Shown: positions 57,982 through 64,000 of the stretch, in pieces
Layout: the number at the start of each line of letters is the position of its first letter
How positions within the stretch are numbered: position 1 is the stretch's first letter
From: Stenotrophomonas maltophilia
GTDB lineage: Bacteria > Pseudomonadota > Gammaproteobacteria > Xanthomonadales > Xanthomonadaceae
DNA: 64,000 bases
NCBI RefSeq assembly: GCF_002799245.1
Contig: NZ_NEQV01000002.1
Span: 434,001 to 498,000 of the forward strand
Reading direction: 5' to 3'
Position numbers and translations under genes: made by a program
Notes under the pieces: generated by a model
The model's database searches: none
Seen by the model: the letters and a program-made list of their open reading frames with translations, nothing else
What the model was told of the DNA's origin: nothing

Positions 57982-60900
57982 AGCTGTCCGACATCTCCAT
58001 CCAGCGGCCGGTGTTCGCCGTGGTGATGAGCCTGTTGCTGCTGGTGCTGGGCGTGATGTCCTTCACCCGCCTGACCCTGCGCGAACTGCCGGCCATCGAT
58101 CCGCCGATCGTCTCGGTCTCGGTGGATTACACCGGTGCTTCGGCGGCGGTCATCGAAAGCCGCATCACCCAGGTGCTGGAAGACGCGCTGGCCGGCATCG
58201 AAGGCATCGATACGATCAACGCGCGCAGCACCAACGGCCGCTCGCAGGTCAGCATCGAGTTCACCTCCAACCGCGATATCGAAGCGGCGGCCAACGACGT
58301 GCGCGATGCAGTCAGCCGCGTTGCCGACCGCATGCCGGAAGAAGCGCGGCCGCCGGAAATCGCCAAGGTCGAGAGCGATGCAGACCCGATCATCTGGTTC
58401 AACATGGTCTCCTCGACCATGGACACGCTGGAGCTGAGCGACTACGCCGACCGTTACGTGGTCGATCGCTTTTCCAGCCTCGACGGCGTGGCCCAGGTCC
58501 GCATCGGCGGCCGCCAGCGCTACGCGATGCGGATCTGGCTGGACCGTGACCAGCTGGCCGCACGCGGCCTGACCACCGGCGACGTGGAAACCGCACTGCG
58601 CAACGAGAACGTGGAACTGCCGGCCGGCCGCATCGAGTCGACCGACCGTGATTTCACCCTGCGCGTGGAGCGCAACTACATCAAGCCGGAAGACTTCGCG
58701 ACCATCCCGCTGGGCAAGGGCCGCGACGGTTACGTGGTGCGCATGGGCGACGTGGCGAAGATCGAGCTGGCCTCGGCCGAACGCCGCGCGTACTACCGCA
58801 GCAACGGCGAGCCGGGCATCGGCCTGGGCATCGTCAAGACCTCCACCGCCAACTCGCTGGACGTGGCACGTACCGCGCGCGCTGAGGCCGAGCGGGTGGC
58901 GCTGACCCTGCCCAAGGGCACGCAGATCTTCGTCGCCTTCGACAACACCACCTTCATCGAAGCCGCCGTGGACCGCGTCTACGCCACGCTGGTGGAAGCG
59001 ATGATCCTGGTGCTGGCGGTGATCTGGCTGTTCCTCGGCAGTTTCCGCGCCGCGTTGATTCCGGCGGTGACGGTGCCGGTCTGCCTGGTCGCGGCGTTCA
59101 TCGCGCTGTATGCGTTCGACTTCTCGATCAACCTGCTGACCCTGCTGGCCCTGGTGCTGTGTATCGGCCTGGTGGTGGACGATGCGATCGTGGTGGTGGA
59201 GAACGTACAGCGCCGCATCGACCTGGGCGAACCACCGCTGGTGGCGTCCAAGCGCGGCACCGCGCAGGTCGCCTTCGCGGTGATCGCCACCACCGCCGTG
59301 CTGGTGGCGGTGTTCCTGCCGGTCGGATTCCTGGAAGGCAACACCGGGCGCCTGTTCCGCGAACTGGCGGTGGCGCTGGCCGCCGCCGTGGCGTTGTCCG
59401 CGTTCGTGGCACTGACGCTGACGCCGATGATGGCCTCCAAGCTGCTCAAGCCGCATACCGGGCAGGCACCCCGCGGCCTGCATGGCTTCATCAACCGCAA
59501 CCTGGAACGCCTGGCGGGTGCCTATGGGCGGGTGCTCGATCATCATGTCGACCGCACCTGGATCTACCTGCTGGTGATGGTCGCCGCACTGGCCGCCAGC
59601 TGGGGCCTGCTCAAGCTGCTGCCCTCCGAGCTGGCGCCGGCCGAAGACCGCGGTTCGTTCCAGATCATGATCGACGGCCCGGAAGGCGCCGGCTACGACT
59701 ACACCGTGCAGCAGGTGCAGCAGGTGGAAGCGCTGCTGGCGCCGCATGTCGGCCCGGACAAGCCGATCGTGCGCGCCAACCCGCGCGTTCCCGGTGGCTT
59801 CGGTGCCAGCGAGGAAATGCACACCGGCCGGGTCAGCATCTTCCTGCAGCCGTGGCGCCAGCGCAGCGAGGCCACCCCGGACGTGGCCAACGAACTGCAG
59901 AAGGAACTGAACACCATCCGTGGCGTGCGCGTGCGTACCCAGGTCGGTGGCGGCCTGGTGCGCAGTGGCGGCCAGCCGTTCCAGATCGTGCTGGGCGGCC
60001 CCGAGTATGCCGAGATCGCGCAGTGGCGCGACCGTATCCTGCTGCGCATGGCCGACAACCCCGGCCTGGTCGGCCCGGACTCGGACTACAAGGAAACCCG
60101 GCCGCAGATGCGGGTGAACATCGACCGCCAGCGTGCGGCCGATCTCGGCGTGCCGGTCACCGCGATCGGTTCGGCGCTGGAGACCATGATGGGTTCGCGC
60201 CGTGTCACCACCTTCGTCGACAACGGCGAGGAATACGACGTGCTGGTGCAGGCCGGGCGTGACGGTCGCGCCAGCCCGGCCGACCTGGCCGCGATCCGTG
60301 TGCGAGCCACCTCCGGCGAGCTGGTGCCGCTGTCCAACCTGGTCACGCTCAGTGAAGTGGCCGAGGCCGGCACCCTGAACCGCTTCAACCGACTGCGCTC
60401 GATCACCATCAGTGCCGGCCTGGCGCCTGGCTATCCGCTGGGCGAGGCCATTGCCTGGGCACAGAACGTGGCCCAGGAAGAACTGCCGCAGTACGCACAG
60501 GTGAACTGGAAGGGGGAATCGCGCGAGTACCAGAGTGCCGGCGGCGCCGTGCTGCTCACCTTCGCCATGGCCCTGCTGGTGGTGTACCTGGTGCTGGCCG
60601 CGCAGTTCGAGAGCTTCATCCATCCGCTGACCATCATGCTGACCGTGCCACTGGGCGTGCTCGGCGCGCTGGTGGGCCTGTGGGTGAGTGGTGGCACGGT
60701 GAACCTGTTCAGTCAGATCGGCATCGTGATGCTGGTTGGCCTGGCCGCGAAGAACGGCATCCTCATCGTCGAATTCGCCAACCAGCTGCGCGACGATGGG
60801 CGCAGCGTGCGCGAGGCGATCATCGAATCGGCGATGGTGCGCCTGCGCCCGATCCTGATGACCTCGATCGCCACCGTGGTCGGCGCCATTCCGCTGGTGG

Positions 60901-61103
60901 TGGCCGGTGGTCCCGGTTCGGCCAGCCGTGGCACGATCGGCATCGTGATCATCTTCGGCGTAACCCTGTCGACGTTCCTGTCGCTGTTCGTGGTGCCGGC
61001 GTTCTACGCGCGGCTGGCCCCGTACACCCGCTCGCCGGAAGCGGTGAAGCGCGAGCTGGAGAAGCAGGAAGCGGAATCGCCGTCGGTGGGCGGTCATGCC
61101 TGA
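57978..61103 (+). CDS. RND multidrug efflux pump (HAE-1-like)
   Basis: The 1041-residue proton-driven pump starts MKLSDISIQRPVFAVVMSLLLLVLG. It has twelve membrane helices and two large periplasmic loops. TM4 contains the proton-relay Asp pair in LVVDDAIVVVENVQ (near 400); the TM10 Lys region and the signature GNTGRLFRELAVALAAAVALSAFVALTLTP are present. Overall it resembles the MexK/VexF-type and heavy-substrate HAE-1 pumps more than AcrB. No outer-membrane factor gene follows, so it must borrow one encoded elsewhere. Substrates cannot be inferred. Confidence 0.93.
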   Translation: MKLSDISIQRPVFAVVMSLLLLVLGVMSFTRLTLRELPAIDPPIVSVSVDYTGASAAVIESRITQVLEDALAGIEGIDTINARSTNGRSQVSIEFTSNRDIEAAANDVRDAVSRVADRMPEEARPPEIAKVESDADPIIWFNMVSSTMDTLELSDYADRYVVDRFSSLDGVAQVRIGGRQRYAMRIWLDRDQLAARGLTTGDVETALRNENVELPAGRIESTDRDFTLRVERNYIKPEDFATIPLGKGRDGYVVRMGDVAKIELASAERRAYYRSNGEPGIGLGIVKTSTANSLDVARTARAEAERVALTLPKGTQIFVAFDNTTFIEAAVDRVYATLVEAMILVLAVIWLFLGSFRAALIPAVTVPVCLVAAFIALYAFDFSINLLTLLALVLCIGLVVDDAIVVVENVQRRIDLGEPPLVASKRGTAQVAFAVIATTAVLVAVFLPVGFLEGNTGRLFRELAVALAAAVALSAFVALTLTPMMASKLLKPHTGQAPRGLHGFINRNLERLAGAYGRVLDHHVDRTWIYLLVMVAALAASWGLLKLLPSELAPAEDRGSFQIMIDGPEGAGYDYTVQQVQQVEALLAPHVGPDKPIVRANPRVPGGFGASEEMHTGRVSIFLQPWRQRSEATPDVANELQKELNTIRGVRVRTQVGGGLVRSGGQPFQIVLGGPEYAEIAQWRDRILLRMADNPGLVGPDSDYKETRPQMRVNIDRQRAADLGVPVTAIGSALETMMGSRRVTTFVDNGEEYDVLVQAGRDGRASPADLAAIRVRATSGELVPLSNLVTLSEVAEAGTLNRFNRLRSITISAGLAPGYPLGEAIAWAQNVAQEELPQYAQVNWKGESREYQSAGGAVLLTFAMALLVVYLVLAAQFESFIHPLTIMLTVPLGVLGALVGLWVSGGTVNLFSQIGIVMLVGLAAKNGILIVEFANQLRDDGRSVREAIIESAMVRLRPILMTSIATVVGAIPLVVAGGPGSASRGTIGIVIIFGVTLSTFLSLFVVPAFYARLAPYTRSPEAVKRELEKQEAESPSVGGHA

Positions 61104-61692
61104 CCGGCACGCCGACGGGGTCGGATCGGGGGTCGGATCCCTTTCCCATCGGGAAAGGGCTCTGACCCCACCACTGCAAGGCGACGGCTTCCAACTTCGC
61201 CCCTGGCGCCCCGACGACCTCGAATCACTGCTGCGCCACGCCAACGACCCCGAAGTGTCGCGTGGCCTGCGCGACCGCTTCCCGTATCCCTACACGCGGG
61301 AGGATGGCGAGGCCTTCCTCGCTGGTCGCGTGCTGGCCCCCGGCACCCTGAACCTGGCCATCGAGATCGACGGCCAGGCCTGCGGCAGCGTCGCTGCCCA
61401 GCAGGGCGTGGCCGAGCGTGGGCACACCGCCGAACTGGGCTACTGGCTGGGACAGGCCCATTGGGGGCGGGGCCTGATGACCCGCGTGGTCGGGGTGTTC
61501 GCGCCGTGGGTGATGGATGAGCTGCGCCTGTTCAGGCTGCAGGCCACCGTGGTCGACTTCAACCTCGGCTCGGCCCGGGTGCTGGAGAAGAACGGCTTCC
61601 AGGAAGAGGGCGTGGAGCGCTGTGCGGTCTACAAGCGTGGCGTGCTGCACGATCTGCGCCGCTTCGCCCGGGTGCGCACGCAGCTGCCCTGA
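61096..61692 (+). CDS. GNAT N-acetyltransferase (RimJ/RimL-like) with repeat-encoded N-terminus
   Basis: The 198-residue protein acetylates an amine with acetyl-CoA; the substrate is unknown. The GNAT core begins at about residue 29 (LQGDGFQLRPWRPDDLESLLRHANDPEV). It includes HTAELGYWLGQAHWGRGLMTRVV, the Q/RxxGxG/A-type CoA loop, and RLQATVVDFNLGSARVLEKNGFQEEG near the end. The only in-frame ATG before the core is 61096, which overlaps the pump stop by 8 nt and makes residues 8-26 (GVGSGVGSLSHRERALTPP) a translation of the GGGGTC palindrome. A CTG at about 61174 is the only alternative. Either the repeat was captured or the real start is non-standard. Confidence 0.85.
   Translation: MPDRHADGVGSGVGSLSHRERALTPPLQGDGFQLRPWRPDDLESLLRHANDPEVSRGLRDRFPYPYTREDGEAFLAGRVLAPGTLNLAIEIDGQACGSVAAQQGVAERGHTAELGYWLGQAHWGRGLMTRVVGVFAPWVMDELRLFRLQATVVDFNLGSARVLEKNGFQEEGVERCAVYKRGVLHDLRRFARVRTQLP
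61129..61169 (+). repeat. GGGGTC...GACCCC palindrome inside a coding start
   Basis: GGGGTCGGATCCCTTTCCC (61129-61147) pairs with GGGAAAGGGCTCTGACCCC (61151-61169) around a 3-nt loop. A partial extra arm (GGGGTCGGAT) precedes it at 61117. It lies within the first 25 codons of the GNAT gene and just after the pump stop codon. Confidence 0.9.
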
Positions 61693-61710
61693 ACACGCGG
61701 GCTGGCCGCT

Positions 61711-61773
61711 GTAGAGCCGAGCCCATGCTCGGCTTGGTCCCCTGGCGGCAGCCGAGCATGGGCTCGGCTCTAC
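61711..61773 (+). repeat. GTAG palindromic repeat (SMAG-type dimer)
   Basis: The element runs from GTAGAGCCGAGCCCATGCTC to GAGCATGGGCTCGGCTCTAC with perfect arms. It lies 18 nt after the GNAT stop and before the AGCS gene. Confidence 0.93.
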
Positions 61774-61872
61774 CAAACAGCGCTACCGCAGCGGCCTCCG
61801 ATCAGGGAGAATCGACCGGTCCCCTCCAGCCGACGGGACGTCCTTACAACCCGCCGACTGGAGAGAGCGCGC

Positions 61873-63393
61873 GTGGAAGCAACCGTACACTTCATCAACA
61901 GCATCATCTGGAGCAAGGCACTGATCTTCGTGTGCCTGGGCGCCGGCCTGTTCTTCAGCCTGCGCACGCGCTTCATGCAGATCCGTGGCTTCTTCGAGAT
62001 GTGCCGCCTCACCGTCAAGGGTGAGAAATCCGACGCCGGCGTGTCCTCGTTCCAGGCGCTGGCCATGTCGATGGCCGGCCGCATGGGTATCGGCAACATC
62101 GCCGGCGTGGCCACCGCCATCGCCTTCGGCGGCCCCGGTGCGATCTTCTGGATGTGGGTGATGGGCTTCCTCGGCGCGTCCACCTCGTATGTGGAATGCA
62201 CCCTGGCGCAGATCTACAAGACCAAGGACGCCGAAGGCCGTTATCGCGGTGGCCCGGCGTACTACATCGAAAAGGCCATGGGCCTGAAGTGGTACGCGCT
62301 GGCCTTTGCCTTCGCCACGATCATCGCCGCCGGCTTCCTGATGCCGGGCGTGCAGGCCAATGCCATCGCCGACAGCATCATCAACGCCTGCCGCGGCACC
62401 GCACTGTGCGGCCCGCTCGATGGCCAGGCCTTCGGCATGGAATCGGTGCAGGCGCTGAAGCTGGGCATCGGCATCGTGGTCGCGCTGCTGCTGGGCGTGG
62501 TGATCTTCGGCGGCGTCAAGCGCATCGCCAACTTCGCCGAAGTGGTGGTGCCGTTCATGGCCGCCGGCTTCATCCTGATGGCCATCGCCATCATGATCAT
62601 CAACTACGACCGCGTGCCGGAGATGTTCAACATCATCTTCAGCAGCGCCTTCGGCACCCACGCCGCGTTCGGCGCGATGATGGGCCTGGCGGTGGAATGG
62701 GGCATCAAGCGCGGCATCTACGCCAACGAAGCCGGCCAGGGCTCGGGCCCGCATGCGGCGGCGGCCTCGGAAGTCTCGCACCCGGCCAAGCAGGGCTACG
62801 TGCAGGCCTTCGCGATCTACTTCGACACCATGATGGTGTGCACCGCCACCGCGTTCCTGATCCTGGCCAGCGGCACCTACAACGTGTATTCGGCGGCAGG
62901 CGCCAGCGCCCCGCCGATCTTCCAGGGCCTGGCCGGCATTCCGGAAGGTGCGGGCTACGCCCAGGCCGGTGTGGAAGCGGTGCTGCCGGGCTGGGGTTCG
63001 GCGTTCGTGTCCATCGCCATCTTCTTCTTCGCCTTCACTACCATCATGGCGTACTACTACATGGCCGAGACCAACCTCAGCTATGTGAACCACAACAAGA
63101 AGCGCCCGCTCACCGTACTGGTGCTGCGCCTGGGCATCATCGGCATGGTGGTGTTCGGCGCGTTCCACAATGCAACCCTGGCCTGGGCGCTGGGTGACAT
63201 CGGCGTTGGCCTGATGGCCTGGCTGAACATCATTGCCATCCTCATCATCCAGAAGCCGGCGATGCTGGCCCTGCGTGATTACGAACGACAGAAGAAGCTC
63301 GGCCTTGATCCGATCTTCGACCCCGATGCCCTGGGCATCAAGAACGCCGATTTCTGGCGTCAACGCAAGCTGGAGTTGTCCCGTAGTGAATGA
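61873..63393 (+). CDS. Alanine/glycine:cation symporter (AGCS family)
   Basis: This 506-residue inner-membrane carrier takes up alanine or glycine with sodium. The family signatures are MSMAGRMGIGNIAGVATAIAFGGPGAIFWMW in the first re-entrant region, SYVECTLAQIYK, and GIKRGIYANEAGQGSGPHAAAASEVSHPAKQG near the middle. About eleven helices are visible. GTG at 61873 is chosen because GGAGAG lies upstream and MEATVHFINSIIW starts the family domain. Its stop overlaps the next gene's GTG by 8 nt. Confidence 0.94.
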   Translation: MEATVHFINSIIWSKALIFVCLGAGLFFSLRTRFMQIRGFFEMCRLTVKGEKSDAGVSSFQALAMSMAGRMGIGNIAGVATAIAFGGPGAIFWMWVMGFLGASTSYVECTLAQIYKTKDAEGRYRGGPAYYIEKAMGLKWYALAFAFATIIAAGFLMPGVQANAIADSIINACRGTALCGPLDGQAFGMESVQALKLGIGIVVALLLGVVIFGGVKRIANFAEVVVPFMAAGFILMAIAIMIINYDRVPEMFNIIFSSAFGTHAAFGAMMGLAVEWGIKRGIYANEAGQGSGPHAAAASEVSHPAKQGYVQAFAIYFDTMMVCTATAFLILASGTYNVYSAAGASAPPIFQGLAGIPEGAGYAQAGVEAVLPGWGSAFVSIAIFFFAFTTIMAYYYMAETNLSYVNHNKKRPLTVLVLRLGIIGMVVFGAFHNATLAWALGDIGVGLMAWLNIIAILIIQKPAMLALRDYERQKKLGLDPIFDPDALGIKNADFWRQRKLELSRSE

Positions 63394-64000
63394 TCCCTGG
63401 AAGAATGCCCGCCGCCCGTCGTCGCGACCGCCGCGGGCCACCCCGCTGCCTCCGCGTGAGGGCGGCACTCCGCCACCACCGGGGCGTGGCAACGACGAGC
63501 TGCGCCTGTATGGCTGGAACGCCGTGCAGGCCCTGTTCGCCAAGCGTCCGCAGGCACTGCGCAAGCTGTATCTGGTGGATGAGTTGATTCCGCGCATGCA
63601 GCCGGTGTTGAAGTGGTGCGTGGCCAATCGCGTGGGCTATCGGGTCGTGGAGGAGGGTGACCTCAACAAGCTGGCAGCCACGACCCATCACGAAGGCCTG
63701 GTGGCCGACGTGCTGCGTGCCCCGGTCGTGCCGCTGGCGCAGTGGCTGGGCGATCTGGGTGAAGGCCCGGCGCTGGCGTTGTGGCTGGACGGTGTCGGCA
63801 ATCCGCACAACTTCGGCGCAATCCTGCGTTCGGCCGCGCACTTTGGCGTCAAAGCGCTGCTGCTGCCGGCCGGCAGCACCCTGGCGCTGTCGGGTGCCGC
63901 CGCGCGCGTTGCCGAGGGTGGGGCCGAGTCGGTGCCGCTGGTGCAGCTGCCGGAGAACGCACAGGCGATGGCGCAGTTGCGCGAGGCCGGTTTCGGCCTG
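63386..64000 (+). CDS. SpoU/TrmH-family RNA 2'-O-methyltransferase (5' part, runs off window)
   Basis: An open frame from GTG at 63386 continues to the last base (205 codons seen). It starts with a basic, Pro/Arg-rich stretch (NARRPSSRPPRATPLPPREGGTPPPPG). A substrate-binding domain follows (LRLYGWNAVQALFAKRPQALRKLYLVD) and then the SpoU fold with motif 1 LWLDGVGNPHNFGAILRSAAHFGV. It should methylate a ribose in rRNA or tRNA; RlmB- and YfiF-like proteins look alike here. It overlaps the AGCS stop by 8 nt, which supports translation from this GTG. The SAM-binding C-terminal knot lies beyond the window. Confidence 0.9.
   Translation, partial: MNDPWKNARRPSSRPPRATPLPPREGGTPPPPGRGNDELRLYGWNAVQALFAKRPQALRKLYLVDELIPRMQPVLKWCVANRVGYRVVEEGDLNKLAATTHHEGLVADVLRAPVVPLAQWLGDLGEGPALALWLDGVGNPHNFGAILRSAAHFGVKALLLPAGSTLALSGAAARVAEGGAESVPLVQLPENAQAMAQLREAGFGL

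Noticed and set aside
57216..61244. 1342-codon minus-strand open frame.
   Set aside because: It is antisense to the RND pump and adaptor, whose motifs are intact. Long antisense frames are expected at this GC content.
61783..63627. 614-codon minus-strand open frame.
   Set aside because: It is antisense to the AGCS symporter and the methyltransferase start, with no domain support.

Overview
The window is high-GC, densely coded chromosomal DNA of a gammaproteobacterium in the family Xanthomonadaceae, almost certainly Stenotrophomonas and probably the S. maltophilia complex. The evidence is the protein sequences, the gene neighbourhoods, and many short palindromes that begin with GTAG and end with CTAC, the hallmark of the repeats known as SMAG in S. 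maltophilia. There are no rRNA or tRNA genes, phage genes or intact insertion sequences. All accessory structure is in intergenic repeats.

Layout. 1-1350 (minus) is the 5' part of a formate dehydrogenase-N major subunit read through an in-frame UGA as selenocysteine. 1641-7690 holds gmk, rpoZ, spoT, ridA and recG. 7696-8451 is an array of nine 84-bp repeat units, followed by a nucleoside hydrolase, rpmE2 and gltA. 11494-14892 (minus) has a conserved hypothetical gene, a repeat cluster and mrcA (PBP1A). mrcA diverges from the type IV pilus operon pilMNOPQ (15112-20229). 20406-27369 is a MoxR/DUF58/DUF4381/BatA/BatB/BatD operon with mostly 4-nt overlaps. An anion:cation symporter and transketolase follow.

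31094-33638 (minus) pairs a CoA hydrolase/transferase with a flavin reductase. They diverge from a BlaI-like repressor, an M56 metallopeptidase with a TonB-like tail and a small lipoprotein, whose promoter overlaps two palindromic operators. 35934-38637 (minus) encodes an MBL-fold hydrolase, an S1/P1 nuclease and OmpW; a perfect FNR-type site precedes ompW. 38831-49081 is rich in central carbon genes: gap, pgk with a HAD phosphatase, pyk and a class I aldolase. A two-gene DUF2339/DUF3999 membrane module interrupts it.

49211-53423 has a repeat-domain lipoprotein, a macro-domain protein, cysK and the divergent cysB. 53437-53940 is a gene-free block with two copies of a long-hairpin element in inverted orientation; a third copy lies at 37781-37886. 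Then come a DUF2946 protein and a TonB-dependent copper receptor with a CxxxM motif, an RND efflux adaptor/pump pair without an outer-membrane gene, a GNAT acetyltransferase whose N-terminus is encoded by a dispersed palindrome, an AGCS amino-acid symporter and the start of a SpoU-type RNA methyltransferase that runs off the end.

Most genes are familiar housekeeping or envelope functions. The least explained material is the repeat DNA: the hairpin family with a conserved core and copy-specific but self-complementary arms, the 84-bp array with a nested 168-bp duplication, and a GGGGTC...GACCCC palindrome family that has entered a coding sequence.
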